A DNA stretch of 64,000 bases from Sanderia malayensis (GCA_013076295.1 RQOL01000915.1:372001-436000); one strand, 5' to 3'. Positions 32,546-44,809 are shown, counted from the first letter of the stretch. Notes: generated from the sequence alone by a model not told the origin. Numbers and translations: made by a program.

Positions 32546-34102
32546 AGGAAGATGACATGGATGTTGGCAATGCCAGAGAGGAAGGAGAACGAATGCTGGC
32601 CGCATTGAACCCTGAACAGCGAGCCATATACACGGGAATCACTGATGCTATCAACGCGCAATCCGAACAGAACTGTCACTTTGTTGACGGGCCGGCTGGA
32701 ACCGGCAAAACTTTCCTTTACAACACGTTGGTTCACAATCTGCAAGCCAATGGACATAAAGTTCTGTGCATGGCGTGGTCAGGAATTGCTGCAACACTGC
32801 TCATAAATGGTAGAACTTCACACTCTACCTTTCAAATTCCTATACCACTTCAAGCTGAATCAACGTGTAATGTCAAGAGACAGAGCAGGAGAGCACAGGT
32901 ATTGCGCGAAACTACCCTATTCATATGGGATGAAGCTTCTATGATTCCCGCACTTGCATTACAAGCAGTCAACCGACTGCTTCGAGACATTACACATGTC
33001 GACAGACCATTTGGTGGCAAGTTCATGCTACTTGGTGGTGACTTCAGACAAGTTCTTCCTGTCGTCACGAAAGCAGGAAGGGAACGAATTGTAGCAGAGA
33101 CTCTAAAATCACACCAGATCATTGATCTATGGACAAAGTTTCAGCAGCATCGTTTACACACCAACATGAGAGCCGTTCAAGATGATTCATACCGTGAATT
33201 CTCAGAATGGCTTCTCAGATTTGGCAACAAGCAAGAAGCACACGATGCACTGGACAATGTAATTCTGCCACAACAGATATGCACTTCGTCTAAAGAAGAC
33301 ATGCTGAACTTCATTTTTCCCAGGCCCAACACACCAGATTCACACCTAATGATGGATCCTGTAACAATGTCTGAACGCTGTTGTCTGACTCCAAAGAATG
33401 ACTTATCACATCAAGTAAACGACTTAATTCTGGACAGACTTGAAACACCCGAAAGAACTTATTACAGCACAGACAGTGTTGTCACGGACGATCCAGATGA
33501 AGAAGAGGCCTACCCCATTGAATTTCTCAACCAACTCACTTCGAATGGAATGCCGTTGCACAGACTTAAACTCAAGGTAGGATGAATACAATCTTTCATC
33601 CCATTAACATTAAATTATTATGTGCAAAGGTGGTGCACCATAAAAAAAGCATCAATAAACACAATAATATTCATTGCCTTAGGTTGGTGCAACGATCATT
33701 CTTCTGCGGAATCTCAATCCAAAGAAAGGTCTTTGCAACGGAACAAGACTCATAGTTCGGCATCTCCGACGTCACGTTATCACAGCAGAGATCATTACCA
33801 AGGAGCACAGAGGACAACGGGTCATGATTCCCAAGATCACAGTCTCCACTCAGGACACGGAAATGCCGTTCAAAATGAAACGCCGACAGTTTCCAGTCAG
33901 ACTTGCATACTGCTTGACAATCAACAAGGCACAGGGGCAATCCCTGAGGTATGTTGGTTTGTACTTACCTGAGCCCGTGTTCACACATGGTCAGTTATAT
34001 GTGGCCATGTCAAGAGCAACATCATTTAACGGGCTCAAAGTATTCCTCCCAGAGGAAACACACAGGAAAACAAAGAGCATTGTTTTCCAAGAAGTCCTGT
34101 AA
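32546..34102 (+). CDS. Helitron Pif1-like helicase, intact exons (copy 2)
   Basis: Exon 7 (32546-33576) and exon 8 (33683-34102) have no stop or frameshift. They encode the 5'-3' helicase that unwinds DNA during rolling-circle transposition. Motifs are GPAGTGKTF (P-loop), FIWDEASM (DE box), LGGDFRQVLPV, AYCLTINKAQGQS and YVAMSRAT near the C-terminus. Exon 8 starts GATIILLRNLNPKKGLCNGT. The 156-bp intron before exon 7 has GTACT/TACAG ends and is frame-neutral; splicing joins PER to EEDDMDVG. The stop is at 34100-34102. The domain is intact, but the upstream Rep part of the same protein is not. Confidence 0.9.
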
Positions 34103-35038
34103 AGGCTTCATTTTAGAGCGAGCATCTGCACGGTTGCTCTACAGAGGGCTGCCTACCAAAACGCACATACACACATTCAAGGGTACGGGTATTGTGTGTC
34201 AACGCAGATCACGTCGCACATAAGTGTGATGTACAGCCGTTACTGGCACCCTTCTAGAATGCATTCATTCTAGATAACACTGATCTGCGGAGACCAACTG
34301 GACATTACACCCTCCACATGTCCAGGGGTGACTGCACCACACACAGCAGTCGGCACAGTCCTGAATCCTGCGTAGCGCCCGATTATTAAGAGTTATGCGT
34401 TGCCATTTTCTCCGTTATTGCCTATGGGAAAGTGGATTTCCTTACTCTGTGAAAACTGCAAGTTGTCCCTCAAGGATAGTTACTTTTTGCAAAATATCGC
34501 ACTATTAATAACACCCCCCCCTCTCCTTTTAATACATGAAAACTTGATCTAAAATCTATAGAGGCCCCTTTAGTGTTTACTGTTATATACTTCCAAATTT
34601 CAATTGCACTTTTCACCAACAAGGAAAACTCGAACAAAGGTTACTCCTTGACGCTGGTGTTCGAGCTTTTAACTAATGTAACCGGCAATCTTATTCTTTT
34701 TTTTGCTATGTACAAACGTAATCCTCAAAACAAACGAGCGCGGTTATTGAAAGAATACATTCACGCCGTGGCAGAGATGCATACTTGCTGAGAGTGAAGT
34801 GCTATTGAAGAATCCAAATTGAAGTACTGTCATTTTGCTAAAGACGTCGCTTAACCAATCAATTTTGCAACCTGAACTACGGATTGTATGTATCAATTTT
34901 TATGGATATTGACAATTCACCAATTTTAATAGTAGACCATATCATGACTCAACCTTTCGCATTCGTACTTCGCATACAATACAAATATCTATCCACGTCC
35001 TTTCAAAACATGTTTTTTGTACTGTATTGTATATCTTT
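34103..35038 (+). other. Helitron copy 2 3' non-coding region
   Basis: No gene is present. It matches copy 1 across the LINE insertion point (AATACA at 34754-34759) and ends where the two copies diverge. I do not see a clear terminal hairpin plus CTRR, so the exact end is uncertain. Confidence 0.65.
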
Positions 35039-38002
35039 CAGATCTTCCGCATTAATGATAACGTTTTTAGAATAGCGATATTTAGCGACGTTTTTACGTA
35101 TTCAATAGTAGATAATCAGGAGATAGATCGTTAGAGTTTCAATATTCATTTATTTGTGTATTTGTCCCATATAAATCTCCATTCAATAATATCATAACAA
35201 AATTTATTGACCTCGTTTTTAATTAGATGCATTTCTGCTAAGATCATTGAAACGAGGCGAGACTTCTGTCTCTCATTTCAAACCCCTTTGTGCTGTCTAT
35301 GTATGATTTTAATCTATGTTATGTCTCATCATCGCACTATTGTTGCCTGTCGGGTCTAAGTTTTTGTCTGCCAACAAATGGCACCCAGTTGGATTTTGTT
35401 GCTGAACTCAATGAAATTATACCTCATAAAGCCTTCCTGGCTTAAAGGAAACAACTACCTTGCTGTTCACCAAAGGTAAATAAGGTTCATTTTCATTTTC
35501 GACAATCAAACAATGGATATTTAGATTTATAAGCCAATTTGATACTGAAATGAGAGAAAATAAAGCTCATGTATACCCTTATTGACTTAAAGGAGAAAAC
35601 TAGGCTGCTATGAATCAGAGGTCAACAATGTATATTTTCATTTCCATCCGTTTCAATTTGAAATGTTGAATGGAAGTTGCTTAGCTTAGGCCATTTCTAC
35701 TTTACTCACGGTTTACATATAGTTTGTTAGATCAGAATTCTGGAAATTTTCCAATGTTTTTTCAGTACTTTATTTTCAGAAGAAATGTGCATTGCTCTAC
35801 CAACATCTTCCTGGGGCTTTTATTTCCGTAAATATAGTTCCTAACCAATTTATTGACTTTGTGACTGCCTTCTTTGTTTTACAAGAAAAGCTCATTGATA
35901 TCCCCACATGAACCTCCTTTAAACTTTGTGTTTATTGAAGATGTTTAATTGTTGTGATGTACATGAAGGAAACCAGTGAAAGTCAAGTTTAAACCCTGGG
36001 AAAAATCCACACTTTATTTGCTTACCACCTTCCTCATTGCACATGCATTGCATATATCTTTTGTCTACCACACTCATTAATTTTCTATTTTTTGTACAGA
36101 TTCATTTAGTTAAAGGCAATGGAAAATTCAATCTATGGTTCAAAATGTTCTCTTCAAATTATTTTCCAAGTCAGGTATAATATTCAAGGTATAGGGCTCT
36201 CTGTTCCAGATCAATAAATAAATCAATTAATGCGCCCTAATTGAAAAGCAGACTGAATAAATAAAGGCTGAATACTATTTCTACATTGACTATCACTAAT
36301 AATTTCTTAACGAAACACTTACAGTATTCTAATCCTGTAGGTACTTAATTTTTCCTCATTGTCACTTAATGATGTTCCTTATCAGGTAGATGTGTTGTTG
36401 TAAACTCAGTGTGCCAGGCACAGATGGCAATGATTTCACAACCATTACACCACAAGATTTTCAAATTTATTGGCAAGCATACATTGTGTCAATCACTGAT
36501 AGAATCCTCCATTACACTGGACAAAACGAGCTAAGCTGGCTCTTACCACACAAGCAAACATTATTAATGCATTTTAATAATCTCTATGTGCATAAATATG
36601 TCTTTGTTATCTTACTTGAATATTGAGAGTCTTGCATGATAAATTTCCCGTTGTAAATATCTTTTTAACCAGAACCTCATAGTGTATGGTGTCTCCTCAT
36701 TCATTCACTGTGGAAGTGCTTGACAAAGTATTTCTGTTTTTTTTTAATCAACCACATTCTAATTGTATATATCATTCACACTTGCTTACGTTTTCAGTAT
36801 GTAGACACTGTATTACATGAACTGTACTACCATCTTACAATGTGTCTTATATCATAAAGAGCTTTCCCATACAATTAACATGCACGCACAGAAACATATT
36901 GAATCCTCAGAACAATTACAACATAATGGCAACTTGAACTTACAAGCTTTTTTATAAGGAACCTACATGAATAAGGTAGAAAACTTAAGGAACGTTTACT
37001 ACTACAGGCCAAATCACTAACGCATCTTTTAATTTTTAAAATATTAATATTGCCGCACTATTTAAAATTAGGAAGCCGGTTCCATTGATTTTCAGTACTT
37101 TTACATTATATGAAGCTTCTTCGTGTGTTAACCTCTTATCCTTTCACACAGCAAAACGATGAATTTGAATGCTTTTCTTGCGTCTGTACTAATTATGTCC
37201 ACCAAATGCCAAACTTAAAATTAAAGACCTTTTACAACTACAAAGTGGTCAAAGGACGAACTTAAACATTAGGCCCTCAGCTAGGTTCCTTATAAAAAAG
37301 CGCGTATTCTCATCGCAATTGTAATTTGTAATTCTAATAGTAATCGCATAATTCAAAGTTTTCTTGCTCTTGAAAACTACAATCACAATACAATCAATGC
37401 AGCACCACGTAATGTCCTGGAGCTAATACTATTATCATCAGATTTTCACGGGAGTTTCGGCGTCCTAGCAACAACAATAGCGGCGCAAAATTTAACATTT
37501 TTCTTGTGTCATAAAGGATTTAGCCTGCATAAAAATTTTTTTAAACTCACCACAAGAAAAACAACAATTTACTCAAGTACATGTATTTTTAATGTCGCTT
37601 TTACTTTCACATGAAAATACAGGCTATTTATAACTAAACAGCTTTAAAAAAGCTCAAAGTGCTATATTTTATGTCACAATTGCCATTGCAGTGGATATTA
37701 TCACAATAACAATTTTATCCTTAACAGGTTCACTTGAAATAGATAAATTTTGTGACTACTGCTACCGTAAGTTCATGTATTCAGTTCTACGTTTTTTGCC
37801 TGCCTTTAGTTTCTCCTCTTCATTGTAAGAAAAATAATTATTATTCATTATCTGCAGAAAATAAAGCTGTCATTTTAATACATTCAAAGTATAGATTATT
37901 GAAACACCAAGAGAACTGCAGAGGCAAATTCAAACAACTGATAGCTTATTAACTCACCTTTCATTGAATGACAATGACAATATATTTATATATAGTGTAA
38001 AC
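35039..38002. other. Unassigned A/T-rich region
   Basis: No credible gene. A degraded relative of the exon-like piece at 17220 and 39800 lies near 35540-35625 (FDTEMRENKAHV). A frame at 36390-36626 (DGNDFTTITPQDFQIYWQAY) is preceded by CCTTATCAG and could be an exon fragment, but there is no supporting copy. The rest looks like old repeat or intergenic sequence. Confidence 0.4.
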
Positions 38003-38425
38003 ATGGAGACTGACAATGACGTTGCCATGAACGAGGAATCTACAGCAACAGTTGAGCCTGAACTTGAAGTTCACCTGAAGTTGAAGTTGAGCCTGAAGTT
38101 GCCAACACTGTTGCAAAGGAGCCCACAGTGGTTTATTGTGGTGAAGAAACCAAGGTAACATTGAAAAATACTTTCATCCATATATTGACAAATTTAAATA
38201 AATGTTATGCATACATTATGAAACTGCTTTACAAGGAAAACAATTGTATCCTATGCAAGTCACTGTTTTTAATATATTGTTGTCATATTAATCCTAGCTA
38301 ATCGACTTTAGTGATATTGCATCACTAAAAAGGCAATGCGCCTTCAAATTCAATGCCATCAAAAGAGGAACAAAATTTCACTTTGTAAGCACTGAAGGCA
38401 GGCATCTAACGAAGGAAGAGATAGC
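38003..38425 (+). pseudogene. Two-exon gene fragment, unknown
   Basis: Exon 1 (38003-38154) begins METDNDVAMNEESTATVEPE and, after one frame slip, reads EPEVANTVAKEPTVVYCGEE to a GTAACA donor. Exon 2 (38299-38425) follows ATCCTAG, reads LIDFSDIASLKRQCAFKFNA and FVSTEGRHLTKEEIA, and ends at GTAAGT. The donor-side sequence GTAAGTTGCAATGCAAAATT is duplicated about 155 bp further on. The reading looks protein-like but I do not know the family. The frame slip in exon 1 suggests a pseudogene. Confidence 0.42.
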
Positions 38426-39045
38426 GTAAGTTGCAATGCAAAATTCCCATCTCATCTGTGAAACATACCAATAAATAATATAATATACAATAATTAATGG
38501 AAGCTTCATCCCATATGAAGAGAGTAGTGATATATTGATATATTAATAAATTAATATATATTTGACAAAGGATGAAATAGCGTAAGTTGCAATGCAAAAT
38601 TCCCATCTCATCTATGTGTATAACATATTGCTTATTTTTGACTCCTTCTGTAGCAATGTCTTCTTCTCTACAGGACATCTGATCAAATAAATATCAAATT
38701 TAAAAAAAAAACAAGCGTCAAAAAACAAAAAAAATCACCAAAAAAAAGAAAAGAACAGAAAGTGCAAGCCCACACCAGGTGCATGTGGGCAGAAGTGCCC
38801 ACAACAGAAATTTTATCTTTAGTGAGGGGCAGGCAGGGACAGTTTTAAAAGTAGCAGTTGTTAGTAAAATCATGTTAGTGTTAGTCTTTTGTTGGTTTTG
38901 TTTCAATGTTATTTGTTTGTTTTGTTAAATTGTTAAATTGTCTATTAGATTTTGTTATCAGTGTCCATTCGTAAATTGTCTAGAAACAATAGTTATCAGT
39001 CATGAATAGTAATAATATTGTGGAAAATTATAACAAGACTATTAC
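38426..39045. other. Unassigned, low-complexity A-rich tract
   Basis: It contains an A-rich stretch (38701-38760) and a segment near 38760-38860 with GTGGGCAGAAGTGCCCAC, a near-perfect palindrome. No gene is supported. The final exon of the minus-strand model at 39046-39615 may lie here, for example after TTGTTTCTAG near 38985, but it would end within a few codons. Confidence 0.4.
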
Positions 39046-39615
39046 CTTTGAAAAACCATGCATTTGGCCAACAAATATTTATCACCAACAGTAACTTTAA
39101 GCCCTTCTTTCATATGCTGTGACACAAACCCTAAAAATTTGCAAGAAATGCATTTCAAAAACCCGTCTTTATAAATGAACTAGATTGCCTTTCGGATGCA
39201 TAATGATCTCCTATAATTCAATACTTACCTGAAGAACAGTCAACAACTGCCTCCATTAACATGGTGCAACACAAGTTATGCACTACCTAAAATGCACGAA
39301 TAGTACATGTAATAAAACGTAAAAAGAACAGAATCTTATGTCATCTTCCAACACAGAAAATGCATCTTATCTCTAGCATCCGTTTTTCTTAAATGTGGCC
39401 TATTCTCAAGGGATCCGTGGTCAAATACTATATTTCCTAAAGTCTTATACGCTAGAAAAATGAATTAAAACCTTCACAGAAACGCCACAGATTTATTTTA
39501 AAGATGTAACCTGAAAGATCGCAATGATATAATACGATCTGGAAAACCTACTTACCATCGCCAGTGACCCAGTCAGAGAACAGAAAAGACGAAAGGAAGG
39601 AGGCATTGCCAGCAT
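39046..39615 (-). CDS. Minus-strand three-exon gene model, unknown
   Basis: Exons at 39556-39615, 39229-39286 and 39046-39130 have consistent GT-AG splice sites and phases (0, 1, 2). They join into one open frame: MLAMPPSFRLFCSLTG..., then VVHNLCCTMLMEAVVDCSS, then GFVSQHMKEGLKVTVGDKYL and LLAKCMVFQ. Phase agreement over three exons with strong donors (GTAAGT twice, GTAATA) makes this better than chance. The family is not recognised. A fourth exon is not secure. It could be a small host gene or a fragment. Confidence 0.42.
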
Positions 39616-39799
39616 GTTCTTTGTTCAGTTGAGATCTCTTGGGTTGGGTTGATTGTTGGCCAATCCAGCTCAATCAAATAATTACGTCAAAACGAGGCTG
39701 CATAACAATGGAATTTGTTGTATGATTTTGCTTGATGCTATGTTTCGTCAACGTAGGAATTTTTCTTCTTGGTGCTTATGCTGTCCTAATATTTGTTTC

Positions 39800-39884
39800 C
39801 GAAATCTTGGATCGCAACGGAACTTGATGCTGAAATAAGAGAAAGTAAAACTGACAGAAACATTCATTTTGCCGCAGCTCAGGG
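39800..39884 (+). pseudogene. Exon-like fragment, relative of 17220
   Basis: It reads TELDAEIRESKTDRNIHFAA up to AGG|GTAAGT. The piece near 17220-17295 has LELDAEKRNQSR at the same place and also ends at a GT donor. This is shared ancestry, with a third poor copy near 35540. The function is unknown. Confidence 0.35.
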
Positions 39885-41119
39885 GTAAGTACAGTTTATT
39901 TTTAGTTTCACCCCATTCAAGTTCCCATATAATTGCTTAGGCCAATTGTATTTCACTCATTAACATATACTTTCTTGAGGCAAAAATTGACAACTCCGCT
40001 TATGTTTCATGGCTTTTTATATTTAATGTTTTGGGAGAAAGTTTTTAATGCTGTACCCATATGTTCCAGTGGCTTCAATTTGGTTATAATATTTTTGTTG
40101 ACGATTCTTTTCACTTATTGTTCTCTTTCTGACGTACTACTCTGATGAGTGTCAGACGAAAAGCTTTAGTATTTGATTTCCGCTGCGGAGCAGTCGGGAA
40201 TCTTTAAAACGCTATCGACGGAAGTTCAGAGGATCGTCAATGCGTGAGAAATCGGCTAATGGAATTTTTCAGATTTCCTTTGAAACAATAGAGCGAAGTT
40301 CTAATTTCACCCCCTGTTGATCTTCCATTGAATTGCCAACGTACGATGGAAACTCTTGCGCATACGCATCTCATGTCGTTCGTCATGTGATGTCGTTCGT
40401 TGCAAGTGTGTGTTATGCTTAGCACATAAAACACACTTACTGTAGTTGATATTTGTTGAATCCGTAAAGGAAAAACGTGTTTCCAAAATTTCTAATGTTT
40501 CTTAAATATTTCCTTGTAGTTCTAAAAGTTTCTTAAATTTTAGGCCGTCTAGATCTAGGTTTCTTATAAACCGGTTTCTTATAAAAAAAAACGTGTACCT
40601 GAAAAAGATTATTACAATGCATTGACAATTTCTATTGACACTGATATTCAAATTCATTTGAAACGTACACAGCAATCATGTTTTGCAATTTGCAAATAAC
40701 TATTCACCAGTTATTTCGCAAGCATAAATCGAAAATAACAAGCATCAAAACATTTGCACAAGTTGTGAAGCTGAAAAGGTCTGAAAACCCTGACAAAAAT
40801 AAATTGCACCATTTTCTCATTTTATGGCTATATTCTATTTATTTTAACTCCCAATTACCACTGTTATCGTTTTTAACAAACAGCTTTGATACGATTTGTT
40901 CTCTTGCATATCTCCTTCTCGTTAAACCAATTTGCAAATACCGTAAATCTTATCCTGGCGGAAATCTTCGGATAGGAATATCTCTTGTTTACTATGTTTC
41001 ACTATGTTTCTGATTTTCAAAGCAATTTTGAAGTTCTGTACCGATCAAAGACTCTTCTACTATTAAATCAGCATCAAAGGAAAATTAAACTCCACAGATT
41101 CTTCAAATCCAAATCCAAT
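39885..41119. other. Unassigned region
   Basis: No credible gene. Frames at 40678-41013 and 40237-40434 have no homology I recognise and no conserved structure. Confidence 0.4.
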
Positions 41120-41307
41120 TATTTCAGACTGAGTTTAAATTTTCCAGGATTCATTAAATTTTTGAAGGCAACTTTTTTTTCCAACTTCACACTGAAGTTA
41201 TCAACTTTCAGAAGCGGTTTTCAGGGGGGCGGCAGGGCGGGCGCTGGGTGGCCGCTTGCCAGGGGGAGGATTCGACCTCCCACCTTTACTTTCTTCAGAA
41301 ATGCTGC

Positions 41308-42250
41308 GTTGTATTGTATGTATTGTAGGGTATGTATTGTAGGCTATGTATTCTAGGGTATGTATTGTAGGGTATGTACTGTAGGGTATGTATGTAGGGT
41401 ATGTATTGTAGGGTATGTATTGTAGGGTATGTATTGTAGGATATGTATTGTAGGGTATGTATTGTAAGGTATGTATTGTAGGGTATTTATGGTAGGGTAT
41501 GTATTGTAGGATATGTATTGTAGGGTATGTATTGCAAGGTATGTATTGTAGGGTATGTATTGTAGGGTATGTATTGTAGGGTATGTATTGTAGGGTATTT
41601 ATTGTAGGGTATATATTGTAGGGTATGTATTGTAGGGTATGTATTGTAGGGTATGTATTGTAGGGTATGTATTGTAGGGTATGTATTGTAGGGTATGTAT
41701 TGCAGGGTATGTATTGTAGGGTATGTATTGTAGGATATGTATTATAGGGTATGTATTGTAAGGTATGTATTGTAGGGTCTTTATTGTAGGGTATGTATTG
41801 TAGGATATGTATTGTAGGGTATGTATTGTAAGGTATGTATTGTAGGGTATGTATTGTAGGGTATGTATTGTAGGGTATGTATTGTAGGGTATTTATTGTA
41901 GGGTATATATTGTAGGGTATGTATTGTAGGGTATGTATTGTAGGGTATGTATTGTAGGGTATGTATTGTAGGGTAAGTACGTAGGTATAGTATGTAGGTA
42001 TAGTAGGTATAGTATGATGTTATAGTAGGTATGGTATGTTGGTATAGTATGTTGTATAGTATGTAGGTATAGTAGGTATTGTATGATTTTATAGTAGGTA
42101 TAGTATTATGGTATAGTTTGTTGGTATAGTATGTAAGTATAGTATGTAGCTAGAGTAGGTATAGTATGTTGGTATGGTATGTAGTATAGTAGGTATAGTA
42201 TGTTGGTATAGTATGTAGGTATGTATGTATGTATGTATGTATGTATGTAT
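41308..42250. repeat. 14-bp array 3 grading into TATAGTAGG and (TATG)n
   Basis: Units of GGGTATGTATTGTA run to about 41985. A degenerate 9-12-bp repeat (GGTATAGTATGT) runs to 42215, then TATG to 42250. Parts of the array are themselves duplicated: the block with TAGGATATG, AAGGTATG and TAGGGTATTTATTG recurs about 300 bp apart. Confidence 0.93.
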
Positions 42251-42369
42251 GGGCATGAACGGTAGCGAACTCCCAATGTCCATGTTAACCATATCAAATA
42301 CTTTCTTACCCTTGATAGTAATGAATCGGCATATTAAGTGGAATATAATTTTTCTTTTTCACACTTTAG

Positions 42370-42475
42370 ATCCACTGATCTACCTCATTGTACAAATGCA
42401 AGCATTGGACGCTTCATACCAATCAACATTCAATGCACACATTTTATCAGATCCTGGAAACAAAACTTTTCTTCT
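42370..42475 (+). pseudogene. Exon-like fragment, copy of 19005-19110
   Basis: It has the same 106-bp length, the same CACACTTTAG acceptor and GTAAGT donor, and the frame PLIYLIVQMQALDASYQSTF. It is Helitron cargo by position. Both copies keep the frame open, but with so few differences no selection test can be made by eye. Confidence 0.42.
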
Positions 42476-42915
42476 GTAAGTCAACATCAATTTAAATTAT
42501 GGCAGTTCATCATTTTTGGTCAATTAGTGTATATATTGCGTTGACAAAGGACAAACAGTGAAGTGCCAATGGACGCACTTAACTATTAATTGGTAAATTG
42601 TTGTTGTCCCTAAAATAAAACAAACTTTCATGTTGTATCTTATCTACTGTACCATCAGTACGAGGCTTATCTAATGAAAACGGGGATTCCAATATGAAAA
42701 CGAGGCTGATTGCTAAAACTAATTTTCATGCGTTTTGAACGCTAAAATCTTGACAATAAGTAGGCAGGCGAGCGAGGGCGACCTAAACCACTGTTCGTGC
42801 GGTTGGAAGAGGCATGAGCGGGAGTGAATGCAGCGTGCAAAGCGTCCCAAACACATTAAGCTTTTTGTACTAGACGGGCTCCGGGGAGGGAGCGTAGCGA
42901 TCGGGCCCCGGCTAG

Positions 42916-44200
42916 TCTCTACTTAATAATATTGGAACGGCACGGAAGCGTGCGGTCAAAGGCCCCCAGCGATGCACGTTTGAGAAAACTACTCCTAAAA
43001 TTCCCCCGATCAGCTCTTTTCGAAAACCACTCGCAATTCTTCCCAGTAACGTGCATATTTGCAATATCTATTTTCTTTTTTGAAATCCCTTTTCATTTTC
43101 CAGATATTTTCGGGTTTTTTACTTCGAAAATTCTTCCGCCCTTTGTTTTCGTTTGATGTTTGCTTTGTGTACTCTGTCAGATGCTGCCGTGCCGAGGCTT
43201 TTGTTTTGCGTGCCAGGGGGAGATGTCTCGAGCTTCGATGCGCACTAAAGCATTGAGTCGAACAAAACGTGTTGTGCCATGCGACCCCCTGACTAAAACT
43301 GCGTCTGGATGATGGCATGCCTCTGGAAAGATTGATCGTGCGTTGTTTACCGTTTTCGAAACAATGAATCCCTGTTGCGCTTGACACTAATCCGACAGCC
43401 TCTTTTGTTACTGTGGCCTTTGATTGACGAGGAAGTTGCTTCCTTCCTTGAGCGAACGTGCAGTAGATGTCCATTTTCCAACTTGGGACGGGACAAACCA
43501 AATGAATTACTTTCGTTGTGTAGCTGCATTTTATTTTTGCTGCCGTTTTACTCGAGATTCAAAACTAAAAGCTTCTCAGGATTTAACTGGTAAGTGGCTA
43601 AGTTGTTTCTATTTGCCTCTACTAAACTCATCTCTATCCTTCTTATTTTGTTTTCGATTTATTCTGATACGTTGTTTATATAAATTTCTGGGCGCCCTGA
43701 AATTCTAAATAATTCTTTGCTTTACAAATCTTTTGCATGCTAAATCGAATACTAAAACGATCAATGATCAATTTCTGCTTTTATAATAACAAGTCTGGAT
43801 GCAACGATCTGATAAACCAATTTCAGAAATGGCAATTTCGTGATTTCACTGAAACGAAGCCATTCGAAGTACATGCAGTTGCCTGAAACCTATTCGGCCC
43901 TTCCTTGCAGTCAATTGGAATTTTACTTCGAGCTTGCTATTCAGAACTGTTTCCCAAAGAACTTCACTGGTAAGTGGGTAAATTTTTTTCTATATTTTCC
44001 ACCTCAGTTGTATTGATTTATTCATTCACCTCAGATTCCTTCATCAAGAACTTGCTTTTCAAAGTCATCCAGCCGTGCAATAAATTTTCAAAATTTCACT
44101 CATATTCTCTATAAATTGTCTCTGATTTGTTTAAAACAGCTCTGATCGATGAATACTAAAATTCTAAATCAATTTTTGCAGATTTGGATGTGAAACTCTA
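42916..44200 (+). mobile_element. Helitron 5' portion with exon-like cargo
   Basis: It starts TCTCTACTTAATAATATTGG immediately after CTAG and is homologous over about 680 bp to 45125-45810. A segment ending at 43589 has the donor GTAAGT (IDEEVASFLERTCSRCPFS in one frame). A second segment at 43827-43969 lies between TTTCAG and GTAAGT and is open (SHSKYMQLPETYSALPCSQL, then FELAIQNCFPKNFTG). A third starts after TTTTTGCAG near 44182 and stops soon (DLDVKL). The source gene is unknown. Captured exons are the simplest reading. Confidence 0.5.
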
Positions 44201-44809
44201 ACTTGCGAGACTCGAAAACAGCTACTTTCATATTGCATTGAAGCATGGCATGCCGAGAAGTATGCAAATCCCCCGAAACGCTTTCTCATCAGCATCCAGA
44301 GAATTACTGTTCACGACTGGCCAACCGAACGCTAAAGTAGTGGATTTCAATCACGTCATTTTCCTTCTCGATAACATAAACCTGTACTCGAGCTGGAAAC
44401 AATTGCTTCCACTTCACATGGATGCTAAACTGGAAACGTGCCACCACTGAGTTGCAATTCAAAACGCCAAAGTTGTGTATGTCGTCTGTGAAATATGTGA
44501 GTGAATCAATGAAAAACTTTCATGATCTGCTCTATTTAAAACCCTTTCATATATATCATGAATTTTTGACTACGTGTTTAGATGCATCTAACTTTGGGAC
44601 CCCTCTAAAATTTTCGCAATGCGCTTTTGTATTGCTTTCATGGAATTCGTATAGTTATAAATATGTTTTTACGAATTTGATCTGTATTTTTAATATTGTA
44701 TATTCTCTAATCGAAATTTCGAATTAAATGGATCCAATTATGTTTTCTGATATACAATTCAATCACAACGATTCTCTCCGTTCGGTTTAAATCAAGACGT
44801 TTGTGGAGG
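44201..44809. other. Unassigned region
   Basis: No gene is supported; short frames here lack recognisable motifs. Confidence 0.4.

Larger units (their letters stand above)
26804..35038 (+). mobile_element. Autonomous Helitron, copy 2
   Basis: It is colinear with copy 1 from 26804 (equal to window base 1) to 35038. It lacks the LINE but has an extra insertion at 27589-28394 in intron 1. The helicase half is nearly intact, while the Rep half has several lesions. The true 5' end is probably upstream of 26804 and undefined. Sequence identity to copy 1 is high throughout, so the two copies separated recently relative to the other repeats. Confidence 0.87.
41120..42915 (+). mobile_element. Non-autonomous Helitron: module B, arrays, module C, 3' end
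   Basis: Module B tail (41120-41215) and its G-rich block lead into the 14-bp array, a TATAGTAGG-type array, a short TATG tract, module C (42297-42720) and the 3' segment with hairpin GGGCTCCGG/ATCGGGCCCC, ending GGCTAG at 42915. This is the best complete view of module order near the 3' end. The 5' portion is not visible, so the left boundary is approximate. Confidence 0.65.

Noticed and set aside
40678..41013. 111-codon plus-strand frame as a gene
   Set aside because: No motif, no splice or promoter context, and composition typical of AT-rich non-coding DNA.
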